The position numbers and the translations under genes were made by a program. A DNA stretch of 64,000 bases, from NCBI GenBank assembly GCA_035530275.1, contig DATKVC010000015.1:439272-503271 (forward strand). The letters are read 5' to 3'. This DNA comes from CAIJMU01 sp035530275. Lineage in GTDB: Bacteria; Spirochaetota; Spirochaetia; Treponematales; Rectinemataceae. Shown here piece after piece: positions 51,223-59,407 of this stretch; positions within the stretch are counted from its first letter, which is position 1, and each line of letters begins with the position of its first letter. The notes beneath the pieces are model-generated. The model was not told the DNA's origin. It saw only the letters and a list, made by a program, of their open reading frames with translations, and did not search any database.

Positions 51223-52563
51223 TCACTGTGTGACCGTCGCCCGGAACGAGCCGGAATAGCTGATCCCATTGAAGGTGACCGTGCAGCTGATTATGTGCTG
51301 CCCGATATCCGGGTTCGCCGTTGTCCAGGAGAACGACGGGCTTCCCGAACTCGCCAAGGTTCCGTCGACATACCACGCCCAGCTCGAACCTCCGGCGACG
51401 AGGGCTGCGTTGGCGCAGCTCACGGAAAGCGTGCTTCCTGCGAGCAGGGTCGCGGAACTCATGCTGAAGGTGAGGGCTTGGGTTCCGATATCGAAGCTCA
51501 CCGCCGTGGTATTGGTGATCCACTGGGCGTAAAGGGTTAGGTCTCCTGCCGGAATCCTGAGCGGATCGCCCGGCGCATAGCCTATGCCCGAGCCGTCGGC
51601 CGCGGTGTTCCATGTGGAGAAGGCATAGGATGTCTTGGCCAGGTCGCCGGGCTCCGCCACCGTGGCGGTTGCGTCATATCGGCAGCCCACGGAGGCGGGA
51701 GCCGTACCGCTCGTGTTGCCGTTGCCGTCGTAGATCAGATAGAAGGAATTGGCGGTGCTCGTGGTGGTCACTGCGCTCGACTCTTGTCCGGCAGCGTCGA
51801 CCAGGACCACGGAGTATCCATATCCGTAGCCCGCCACGCAGGTCGACGCTTGAAAGTAGCAGTCGTAGTTTGACGAGAAAGGGTCCGGGTTCGGCTTGGC
51901 CGTAAGCGAGGGAATGTCATAGGTGGCTGTATCGCTCGTCGACGAGCCTTCCCTCCTCCAGGTGATCTTCAACTTTGCAAGATCGTCATCGCTGGTTTGG
52001 GTGGGAAGGAGCAGGGCGAGAACGGACTTTTGGAGGGAGTCCACGATGGTTGCAGCCCGGGCGACGGGATTGGGAGGACTGTCGCAGATGAGGGAAAGGC
52101 TTGTCCCGTCGTAGTGTCTGTTGATGGAGGCGACGTACATCCCGAGGTTGAAGGTTATCGTCTTGTGCTCGGCCTTCGCGGGATCGAGGACGAAGGAAAG
52201 CGAGATGTGAGTCGCGTCGGTGGGTATGGGCGCTACGGGAGGCGGGGTGATAAAGAGAGCGTCGTCGACATCCCAGGAGAGGGAATACGCGATATCGAAG
52301 GCCTTCGGATTGATGATGACAAGGCTGTCTGTCACCGTCTTCCCGGAGGGGACGCGGTCGAGCGTATCCGAACCCGATAGCAAGGAGGAGGAACGCACGA
52401 GTACAGTGCTTGACCCGATTTCGAAAAAGCTTTGGAGGTCCGTTTGCTGAATCGGGAAGCCGCAGGAAGATATGGACAGGATGAGGGTCAGCATCGGCCA
52501 GGCGGCGAGACAAGGCGCCCTGTGGCGATGTGCTTCTCCGCCGATGGAGAGAACCTTCATCAT
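51223..52563 (-). CDS. Secreted lipoprotein with InlB-type repeat, first gene of the locus
   Basis: 446 residues. Signal MLTLILSISSC carries the lipobox. A domain at about 40-190 (GKTVTDSLVIINPKAFDIAYSLSWD) is unlike the others. Further on, LIYDGNGNTSGTAPASVG and YAPGDPLRIPAGDLTLYAQW form a Listeria-Bacteroides (InlB B/Flg_new) repeat, a surface-protein module, and the C-terminal 90 residues are the Ig-like unit shared with the paralogues (GSSWAWYVDGTLAS...HIISCTVTFNGISYSGSF). ATG at 52563 is used (GAGG 9 bases upstream); 52572 is possible. It is the promoter-proximal gene of the eight-gene cluster. Confidence 0.78.
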   Translation of the reverse strand: MMKVLSIGGEAHRHRAPCLAAWPMLTLILSISSCGFPIQQTDLQSFFEIGSSTVLVRSSSLLSGSDTLDRVPSGKTVTDSLVIINPKAFDIAYSLSWDVDDALFITPPPVAPIPTDATHISLSFVLDPAKAEHKTITFNLGMYVASINRHYDGTSLSLICDSPPNPVARAATIVDSLQKSVLALLLPTQTSDDDLAKLKITWRREGSSTSDTATYDIPSLTAKPNPDPFSSNYDCYFQASTCVAGYGYGYSVVLVDAAGQESSAVTTTSTANSFYLIYDGNGNTSGTAPASVGCRYDATATVAEPGDLAKTSYAFSTWNTAADGSGIGYAPGDPLRIPAGDLTLYAQWITNTTAVSFDIGTQALTFSMSSATLLAGSTLSVSCANAALVAGGSSWAWYVDGTLASSGSPSFSWTTANPDIGQHIISCTVTFNGISYSGSFRATVTQ

Positions 52564-52572
52564 CGCGTTCAT

Positions 52573-52835
52573 CCTCTTCTTGTTATAGGGCGCGCTGTAC
52601 GAGACGGCCTGGCAAGGCAACCGAGACTTCGTGGTGAGGCCGCAGGTCGCTTTCGCGCCTAGGTTATTCTTCTAGGGGAATAATCGCGGTCGGGAGATGG
52701 GCTGTCGTCCAAAAAAATATTTCTGAACTTATATTCTTGCGTTCGAAGGCTATGGCGAGGAACCTACGATACAAATTTAGGCGGCAATAGTAGGGCCAAG
52801 CGACAAGACTCCCAGGCATAAGCGCCAAAGCTTAT
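52573..52835. promoter_or_regulatory. A/T-rich leader region of the lipoprotein operon
   Basis: This gap separates the cluster from the binding-protein gene upstream. It has lower GC than its surroundings, with A/T-rich runs at 52710-52740 and 52765-52780, and a 6-bp inverted repeat TTATTC...GAATAA (52664-52683). This is where the minus-strand promoter of the cluster should lie. No confident -35/-10 pair was picked. Confidence 0.45.
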
Positions 52836-52838
52836 AAA

Positions 52839-52862
52839 AACGGCCGCCCGAGGGCGGCCGTT
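52839..52862 (-). terminator. Rho-independent terminator of the binding-protein gene
   Basis: An 11-bp perfect stem (AACGGCCGCCC at 52839-52849 and complement at 52852-52862) lies 20 bases past the stop of the minus-strand gene. On that strand it is followed by a run of five T (the AAAAA at 52836-52840). It is the best terminator in the window and insulates the binding-protein gene from the lipoprotein operon. Confidence 0.85.
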
Positions 52863-52881
52863 GTGCCTTAAAATGGCGAGT

Positions 52882-55440
52882 TCAGAACTTCAGCCAGGCC
52901 GTCGAAGCCGAGGCCGGCGTGTCCCCCGTCCCCAGATTGGACGAGGCGACGATGGTGTAGGCGCCCTCGCTGAGGGCGTCGACGAGTGAGGCCGGGAAGC
53001 TGGCCACAAAGAGGCCGGCCTTATTGGACTTGGCGGCCACCGTGGTCGCCTTGTCGCCGACCATGAGACTCACCTCGACCGTAGCCTTGGCGGCGGGCGT
53101 CGCGAGATTCTTCGGATAGCTCACCGAGCTCACGTCGACTGTCACCGCGAGAGCCTGGCCCTGCTTGCGATCGGCAACCTTGATGGCGTCGACGCGGCTG
53201 TAGTTCGTCGCGAGGGCCTTTGTCCAGTAGCCCTTCTCGAAGGGATAGCTCGGGTCGCGGAAGGCCGTGAGGATGCCCGTGTTGCCCACGGGGTCGTAGC
53301 GATCGAGGACGAAGCCGCCGTTCGAGATGTAGGCGTGGCCGTGCTTCTCGACCCAGGCGAGGGTGAGGCGATAATCCTTCGCGGCCTGTTCGGGGCTCAC
53401 GAAGCCCTTGAGGCTGGCGGGCACGCGCTCCGCCTTGGCGAGCTCTGCGAGCTTGGCCTTGAGGTCGGAGACGAGCTTGGGATTGAGGAGATCGACCTCG
53501 GTGGAACCGGAGTCGGTGTTGAAGGACCAGACCGTGCCCGAGGCGCTCGACTCGGAGACGAGGGACTTGAGGGCCTCGAGAACTTCCCAGGGGAGGACGG
53601 CGCCGGAATTGACCGCCGCGACCTCGAGGCTCGGGGCGATCAGGAAGGCGAGCTGGGCCTTGTCGCTGGGGAAGGTCTGATCGGACCAGACCGTGATAGT
53701 TCCATCTTTGTTGAAGCGGTAGCCCTTGGCGCTTACGAGCCGGGGATTGACCCCAGAGGCGTAGGAGGCGTCGTAGCTCTTGTCGCCCGCTCCGGCGTTG
53801 AAGGCGATGTCGTAGGGGAAGGCGATCGCGTAGCGGTAGTCGTTCTGGGTGACGGGGCGGCCGTGGTGCCAGGCTCCGTAGCGGAAGGCGAAGGTGGCTT
53901 CGCTGCGCGCCGTCTGCGCGCCCTTGGCGTAGCCGTAGTCGGCGCTGCCCTGGGTGTAGCCGACGCCCGATTCCCACTTCTTGTCGGCGGAGTTCCAGAT
54001 CACCGCGTCGGAGGGAACCTTCATGGCTGCGGGCGAGCTTTTCATGCCCGACCAGGTGGCGCGCACCGCCATGGGCACGCCGGTGGCGGGATTGGCCTCG
54101 AGTTCGCGGTCGGAGACCTGGCCGATGATGGCGCCTGAGTAGGTGTCGCCGAATCCGTTGGCGCCCACCGGATCCCAGGGGTACATGAAGAGGGCGCCGC
54201 GGGAGGAGAAGCCGGTGAGGCGGAGGACCTTCTTGCCCTTGTCGGCGCCGGAGGCCTCGCTCTTCACGTCGGCGGTGTACATAGACCACTTGTCGATGCC
54301 GTCGCCGAGTCCCCAGGCCATCCGCGAGGCGAAGCGTGACTTGTTGGCGGCGAGGTAGCTTGTCTTGGCCGCGATGAAGACGCGCACCGATTCCTTCATG
54401 CCGAGGTCGGTCGCCTTGAGGAGGTGATCCCAGTAGTCGGCGCTATCCTTGACGTTGCCGTTGACCACGGCCTGGGTGAGGGAGTCGAGGTCGGCGTTCT
54501 GGTAGTTCCAGCGCGCCGGGTTCTGGCCGCCCGGCATCACCGTGGCCCAGGGAGCGTAATCGTAGGAAATGGTCATTTCCCAGTAGGCGATGGTCTGGTT
54601 GGAACCGAGGCCCTCGGTGTAGATGTTCCACTGGTTGGAGGCGGGGTCGGTGCGGTTGACCGTCGCCGAGCACTTGCTCCGCTCCCACTCGAGGCGCTCG
54701 ACCTTGATGCCGGCCTTTTCGATCTGGTCGGCGATGTAGCGGCCCACGGGTACCCGCGCGTTCGGATCGTCGGCGCGGATGACGAAGCGGATCGTCACCG
54801 GGCTGCCGTCGAAGGTCCACCACTGGCCCTGCTTGGACAGGCGGCCGGCGAGGGCGGGGAGGGCGGCGGCTTCCTTCATGGCCGAGTCGATGTCGGCGAG
54901 AGCCTTCGCCTCGTCGCCCGAGGCCGTCATTCCCTGCTTCTGGGCCACGAGGTCGAAGCGCGAGGCGTTGGGCTGGCCGGGAACCACGGGCGTGAAGACC
55001 GGCGTGCCCGAGCCCGAGAAGACCTCGTCGACGATCTTCTGCCTATTGATCAACCAATTGAGCGCATAGCGGACCTCGCGGATCGCGAGGGGATTGAACT
55101 GGGCTTTGCCGGAGGCGTCCTTGGCGGGGTCGCTGAGATAGGGCGCGGCGTTCGGGTAGGGGTTGATGAGGAGGCCGAGATAGCTGGCCCCCGACACTTC
55201 GTAGGTCTCGAGCTTGGACTGGACGTCGGTGGGCAGGCGCTTGAACACCGAGCCGTCCGTGCCGTAGTTCCACACGTCGCTCGCTCCCGAGGCGACGTCC
55301 ATCAGGCCGAGGTCCTCCTGGGACTTGGCGTTGAACAGTATCTTGTCGACGATGGGTCCCTTCGCCTGCGCCTGCGCCGACGAAAGGGCCGAGATGGCCA
55401 AAGCGGCGGCGACGATCGCCGCGAGCCTCGTTCTCTTCAC
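52882..55440 (-). CDS. ABC transporter substrate-binding protein, family 5, long form
   Basis: 852 residues, starting at GTG 55440 with AGGAGG before it and a signal peptide (LAAIVAAALAISALSSAQAQA). The family-5 (SBP_bac_5; peptides, nickel, oligosaccharides) fold shows in NPLAIREVRYALNWLINRQKIVDEV and in GSPVTIRFVIRADDPNARVPVGRYIADQIEKAGI. Typical family members are 500-600 residues, so this is longer, with an extra C-terminal beta-rich part of about 120 residues (AVTVDVSSVSYPKN...). No permease or ATPase adjoins; the orphan OppB/OppC pair at 29.5 kb is a conceivable partner. Confidence 0.87.
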   Translation of the reverse strand: MKRTRLAAIVAAALAISALSSAQAQAKGPIVDKILFNAKSQEDLGLMDVASGASDVWNYGTDGSVFKRLPTDVQSKLETYEVSGASYLGLLINPYPNAAPYLSDPAKDASGKAQFNPLAIREVRYALNWLINRQKIVDEVFSGSGTPVFTPVVPGQPNASRFDLVAQKQGMTASGDEAKALADIDSAMKEAAALPALAGRLSKQGQWWTFDGSPVTIRFVIRADDPNARVPVGRYIADQIEKAGIKVERLEWERSKCSATVNRTDPASNQWNIYTEGLGSNQTIAYWEMTISYDYAPWATVMPGGQNPARWNYQNADLDSLTQAVVNGNVKDSADYWDHLLKATDLGMKESVRVFIAAKTSYLAANKSRFASRMAWGLGDGIDKWSMYTADVKSEASGADKGKKVLRLTGFSSRGALFMYPWDPVGANGFGDTYSGAIIGQVSDRELEANPATGVPMAVRATWSGMKSSPAAMKVPSDAVIWNSADKKWESGVGYTQGSADYGYAKGAQTARSEATFAFRYGAWHHGRPVTQNDYRYAIAFPYDIAFNAGAGDKSYDASYASGVNPRLVSAKGYRFNKDGTITVWSDQTFPSDKAQLAFLIAPSLEVAAVNSGAVLPWEVLEALKSLVSESSASGTVWSFNTDSGSTEVDLLNPKLVSDLKAKLAELAKAERVPASLKGFVSPEQAAKDYRLTLAWVEKHGHAYISNGGFVLDRYDPVGNTGILTAFRDPSYPFEKGYWTKALATNYSRVDAIKVADRKQGQALAVTVDVSSVSYPKNLATPAAKATVEVSLMVGDKATTVAAKSNKAGLFVASFPASLVDALSEGAYTIVASSNLGTGDTPASASTAWLKF

Positions 55441-55570
55441 GGAATACCTCCTGGATATAGTGGACGAAAATACAACAATTGCTACTGATTCGTCGGGCGA
55501 GTCTCGCCCGGGAGGGTCCGGCCTGAGCGGCAGGCCCGCGGCGCGGACTGGCCGCGGGCGAAGCCCTTCT

Positions 55571-56056
55571 TCAAGACAGGCCCTGCATCCCCATGGCCTT
55601 GTAGTAGGCGAACCACTTGTCCTCGGGGTCCTGGATCGTGCGGAGCGTCGCCAGCGATTCCGCTTCGGGGATGCCTCGCTCCAGGACATTGTACATGTGG
55701 ATGAGATTGGAGGACTTGATGTTGCCGCCGCAGTGGACGAAGACTCGCTTGCCCTCCAGGCCGGACATGATGCCGCGGAAGGTCAGGTAATGGATGTGTC
55801 GAAGGTTGGAGCAGTCCACCGGGAAATGTACGTAGTCCATGCCGAGCTTCTCGACGATGCCCGCCTCGCCCGGCAAAGCGTTTCGCGTGCTCGCCGGCGA
55901 GATGTTGAAGATCACCTCGAAGCCCTCGCCGCGGAGAGCCTCCAGCTGCTCGGGGCTCGGCTGGGCCCCGGCCGCGAGGCTCTCGTCATAGCGGTGGAAT
56001 CGCCCGATGGAGGCGAGGATGGCTGTTCTCGTCGTGTCCTGGGAGAGGCTGCTCAT
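55571..56056 (-). CDS. Protein tyrosine phosphatase-like protein with altered active site
   Basis: 161 residues. The start ATG at 56056 follows AAGGAG. The P-loop region reads VFVHCGGNIKSSNLIHMY; in the related family of small cysteine phosphatases the usual form is H-C-x4-R with A/L-x-N before it. The Cys is at 109, but Lys114 replaces the catalytic Arg. FNISP and MDYVHFPVDCSN also match this family. Either it has lost activity, or Lys substitutes. A soluble, single-gene unit with an A/T-rich promoter. Confidence 0.75.
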   Translation of the reverse strand: MSSLSQDTTRTAILASIGRFHRYDESLAAGAQPSPEQLEALRGEGFEVIFNISPASTRNALPGEAGIVEKLGMDYVHFPVDCSNLRHIHYLTFRGIMSGLEGKRVFVHCGGNIKSSNLIHMYNVLERGIPEAESLATLRTIQDPEDKWFAYYKAMGMQGLS

Positions 56057-56097
56057 GCTAACTCCTTGCCAGCGCGTCGTTCTTATGTCCAACTCGC

Positions 56098-56120
56098 TAT
56101 ATTCTATTAATCTGAATATA
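56098..56120 (-). promoter_or_regulatory. A/T-rich inverted repeat before the phosphatase-like gene
   Basis: TATATTC (56098-56104) and GAATATA (56114-56120) form a perfect 7-bp inverted repeat with a 9-base spacer, ending 42 bases upstream of the ATG. It lies in an A/T-rich island in GC-rich DNA, at promoter distance. It could be an operator or contain the -10 element; regulator unknown. Confidence 0.5.
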
Positions 56121-56173
56121 TGGAAAATACTATATTTATCGGTTGTTGGTCAAGTGTCACGAAGATTGTAACG

Positions 56174-56761
56174 TCACTCTTCTTTGATGACGATTTCGAA
56201 GGCGTCGAGGAGGGACAGGACGTCGGGGACGGAAAAGATCGCTTTCTTTACCTTGTTGCTGCGGGGATCGATCGAGTAGCCATGGGCGCCTCGAAATGAG
56301 GCCTTTTCCAGATTAGCGCTGCTAAACAGGGTCCCCCTGAAGCTCGAGCCCGAAAAATCCACTTCGACGAGGAAGCTGTTCTGGAAATAGCATTCGCGGA
56401 AGTCGCAGCGCAGAAAGGCGGAGCCCTTCATCTTGATGTCGGTGAAGTTGCAGTCGATCAACCGGCAGTCGGAAAAGCGGAGATCGAAGACGCTTTGCGA
56501 ACATTTGTAGAAATTGATGCCGGCCAATTTGCAGGCCGAGAATTCGCAATCGACGAGGCGGGCCTTGTCGATTTTCGGATTGCTGAGGTTGCAGGAATCG
56601 AAGCTGCACGAATCGAAGCGGGCCGCGCCGAGGTCGGCTTCGGTGAAATCGCAGCCCTTGAATTCGCAACGCCCGAATTCGGCCCCCGATAGGTCCTGCT
56701 GATTGAATTTGACGTTCTCGAAGACCTGGGCTTCCAGGACCTCGCCCGAGTAGGTATCCAT
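56174..56761 (-). CDS. Pentapeptide-repeat protein
   Basis: 195 residues built of A(D/N)LXX-type pentapeptides: repeating units FKGCDF, FDSCSFDSC, LVDCEFSACKL, LIDCNF, FLRCDFRECYF. These should fold into a right-handed beta-helix with a square cross-section, like Qnr and McbG. Repeats run from about residue 17 to 165; the last 30 residues are a separate tail (NKVKKAIFSVPDVLSLLDAF). Some relatives mimic DNA and protect gyrase, but most have no known function. ATG at 56761 chosen; the ribosome site is weak. Confidence 0.88.
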   Translation of the reverse strand: MDTYSGEVLEAQVFENVKFNQQDLSGAEFGRCEFKGCDFTEADLGAARFDSCSFDSCNLSNPKIDKARLVDCEFSACKLAGINFYKCSQSVFDLRFSDCRLIDCNFTDIKMKGSAFLRCDFRECYFQNSFLVEVDFSGSSFRGTLFSSANLEKASFRGAHGYSIDPRSNKVKKAIFSVPDVLSLLDAFEIVIKEE

Positions 56762-56862
56762 GGGGGCTGACCTCGTATCTTGACTGAGTTCTTGGAGGAG
56801 CCAATGATGCCCGCGAGCCTCGCCCATGACAAGACCGCGGGGCGGAGAGACCTGGAGCGCCG

Positions 56863-57558
56863 ATGTCCGACATTCTCGAAGTAGCCGAGCTCCGCATCGA
56901 GCTCATCCGCAAAAGGATCAAGAATATTCACCTCACCGTCAGGCCGCCGGATGGCGCGGTGCGGATCACCTCGCCCCTTCGTATGGATCGACACACGCTC
57001 AAAGCCTTCGCCGAGTCGAAGCTCGACTGGATCAGGAAGAAGCGCGGGGAAATGCTGGAGAAGGAACGAGAGACTCCGCGCGAGTACGTCGAAGGCGAAT
57101 GCCATTCGGTATGGGGGTTGCGCTGCCTCCTCGAGATCGAGGAGACGAAGACCAAGGCGCGGGTCGAGTGGGAAGAGGGCCGGCTCAGGCTCCGAATGCG
57201 CCCCGGTTCGGATACAGCGAAACGAGAGGCCCTCGTCGAGGGCTGGTATCGCGACCAGGTTCGGCAAGCCCTCGGGCCCCTCGTCGAGAAATGGAGCCTC
57301 ATCCTCGGCGTGCGCGTGGCGGCCCTGGACGTGCGGAGGATGAAGTCGAAGTGGGGCTCCTGCAGCCCGGGCAAGCGCCTCGTTCGCTTCAACTCCGAGC
57401 TCGGCAAAAAGCCCCCCGAGTGCCTCGAGTACGTCGTCGTCCACGAGCTCGCCCACCTGATCGAGGCCTCGCACAACGCCCGCTTCAAGGCGCTCTTGGG
57501 GCGACACCTTCCCGACTGGAAAAGGCGCCGCGATCTTCTCAACCGTTTTTCGTTCTGA
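56863..57558 (+). CDS. YgjP-like zinc metallopeptidase domain protein (DUF45)
   Basis: 231 residues. The metal-binding HELAH lies in VVVHELAHLIEASHNARF; the third ligand His (EASHNARF) is spaced as in DUF45/WLM proteins. The KSKWGSCSPGKRLVRFN box before it and the ending HLPDWKRRRDLLN are family markers. GGAG lies 6 bases before the ATG. Relatives are annotated as metallopeptidases or UTP pyrophosphatases; biochemical role uncertain. It is followed after 34 bases by the sensor kinase gene. Confidence 0.88.
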   Translation: MSDILEVAELRIELIRKRIKNIHLTVRPPDGAVRITSPLRMDRHTLKAFAESKLDWIRKKRGEMLEKERETPREYVEGECHSVWGLRCLLEIEETKTKARVEWEEGRLRLRMRPGSDTAKREALVEGWYRDQVRQALGPLVEKWSLILGVRVAALDVRRMKSKWGSCSPGKRLVRFNSELGKKPPECLEYVVVHELAHLIEASHNARFKALLGRHLPDWKRRRDLLNRFSF

Positions 57559-57592
57559 CATCTCGTGCTAGCGTGAGGGCGGGGAGGCGACG

Positions 57593-59407
57593 ATGCGACT
57601 GCAGCACAGGCTCTTGCTCACTTACAGCCTCCTCATATTCCTCCTTCTCGTTCTCCTGTCCGCGGGATTTTTGCTGTATTCTTCCAGCGTCTTTGAAAAA
57701 AACGCCCGTGCTACCTATGCCCTTGTTCTCGACAAGGTCGTCCAGCAATTCGACAACCAAGTTCAATCGATGGAATTCTTCGAGACGAACCTCATTTCCG
57801 ATCCGCTATTCAAACAGTCCCTCGATCTCCTGGGCAACGTGGACCGGAAGGACCCTCGCTATTCGTCGGATATCAACGACGCGCGCCAGGCAGTGCAGGC
57901 GGACCTGTACAACTACGCGGCGATCAAGAATTTCTACTCGGTCAATGTGTTCAATTCGTATGGAGATTATTTCTCGAGCAACTTCATTCAGCACGCCAAT
58001 GTCGGCGACATCGGAGCCGTGCTGCCGAGGCTCGGCTGGCTGCCCGAGGCCGAGGCCCTGCTGGGGAAGAAGCTCCTTCTTCCTCCGTACCCTGATCCCT
58101 GGACCCGCGATAAGCCCAGACTCGTTTTCGGACTGGTTCGTTCGATGCCCGGATCTCGGGCCGACCTCGGCTACATCGAGGTCCAGAACGAATATTCCGT
58201 CCTTGCGAAGATTTTCCAGGTCCCCAATTCCGCCTTCGTACGCGTCGTGGCCTGGACATCGGACGGCACACTGTTCTACTCGAGCGAGTCTTTGACCTCC
58301 GCCGAACTCCGGGAATATCGCATGGCGGCGGAGAGCCAGGGAATGCCGGAACCCCGCTTCCAGAGGAATCCCGCGAATGGACGCAGCGAGCTTTTCCTGA
58401 AACAGAGATCGGACGAGAGCGGACTCGTGGTCTTGATGGCCCTTGATCAAGCCGAGTTGACGCGCCCGATATGGATTACGGCGAGCCTGACCTTCTGGGT
58501 AGCCTTCTTCGTCCTGGGACTTTCCGTCGCCTTCAACTGGTGGTCGTCGAAACAGCTGACTCGGCCTCTCAGGATAATTCAAAAGCGCATCGAAGAGACG
58601 GGAATCGCGAATCTCGGATTGGCGCAACCCCTCGACCACCCAAGTGACGAGATCATGGCCCTCTACTCCTCCTTCGAAACGCTCAAGGGACGACTCGACG
58701 AGTCGATCCACGAGGAAATCCGTCTCCGCACATTGGGCGTCCAGGCCCAGCTCGATTCGCTCCAGGCCCAGGTCAATCCGCACTTCCTCAATAATATTCT
58801 GACGGTCCTCGCGAACCGAGGTCTCGAGGCCGGCGACCCAGGTATCGGGGAAATATGTGTAGGAATCGCCTCGATGCTTCGCTATTCCACGGACACCATG
58901 GATCGGACGGCGACGCTGCGAGAGGAAATCGAGCATACTCGCATCTATCTCGACCTGATGAAGCGGCGCTTCGAAGAGAGGCTGAGCTATTCCTTCGAGA
59001 TTGAAAGTGGTCTCGAGGACGCCAGGTTGCCCAAGATCATTTTGCAGCAGCTCGCCGAGAACGCACTCAATCACGGCTTTCGCGAGGTCTTCCGGCCCAT
59101 GGAACTGCGTCTGCGCGCCTGGAGGACCGCCGATCGATGGATGATAGAATTCACCGACAACGGTCAGGGCTTTTCCGGGGTGGAATTGGATCGACAGCGA
59201 ACGATGCTCGACGAGACGGCTCGCCGCTTGGATCGTGGCGATTGGGGCGAAGGCCTGACGATAGGGGGCCTGGGGCTGCGCAATGCCTACGGCAGGCTCC
59301 ATTTGTTTTTCGGCGGCAAGGTAGAGTGGAATATGGGTAATCGCGATTGCGGAGGCGCCTTCGTTCGCGTCTCCGCGCCGATGGTGAAGAACGAGGCCGA
59401 ATCGTGA
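57593..59407 (+). CDS. YesM-type sensor histidine kinase
   Basis: 604 residues. First membrane segment (LLLTYSLLIFLLLVLLSAGFLLYSS), an extracytoplasmic sensor of about 250 residues, second membrane segment (ASLTFWVAFFVLGLSVAF), a HAMP region, then a His_kinase domain with the acceptor His in QVNPHFLNNILTVL (about residue 396) and a HATPase domain with N box LAENALNHGF. YesM kinases typically sense sugars or polysaccharide breakdown products. It overlaps the regulator by GTGA, and a GGGGAGG ribosome site precedes its ATG. Confidence 0.92.
   Translation: MRLQHRLLLTYSLLIFLLLVLLSAGFLLYSSSVFEKNARATYALVLDKVVQQFDNQVQSMEFFETNLISDPLFKQSLDLLGNVDRKDPRYSSDINDARQAVQADLYNYAAIKNFYSVNVFNSYGDYFSSNFIQHANVGDIGAVLPRLGWLPEAEALLGKKLLLPPYPDPWTRDKPRLVFGLVRSMPGSRADLGYIEVQNEYSVLAKIFQVPNSAFVRVVAWTSDGTLFYSSESLTSAELREYRMAAESQGMPEPRFQRNPANGRSELFLKQRSDESGLVVLMALDQAELTRPIWITASLTFWVAFFVLGLSVAFNWWSSKQLTRPLRIIQKRIEETGIANLGLAQPLDHPSDEIMALYSSFETLKGRLDESIHEEIRLRTLGVQAQLDSLQAQVNPHFLNNILTVLANRGLEAGDPGIGEICVGIASMLRYSTDTMDRTATLREEIEHTRIYLDLMKRRFEERLSYSFEIESGLEDARLPKIILQQLAENALNHGFREVFRPMELRLRAWRTADRWMIEFTDNGQGFSGVELDRQRTMLDETARRLDRGDWGEGLTIGGLGLRNAYGRLHLFFGGKVEWNMGNRDCGGAFVRVSAPMVKNEAES

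Noticed and set aside
54424..55488. 354-codon open frame on the plus strand
   Set aside because: Antisense to the family-5 binding protein with no motif.
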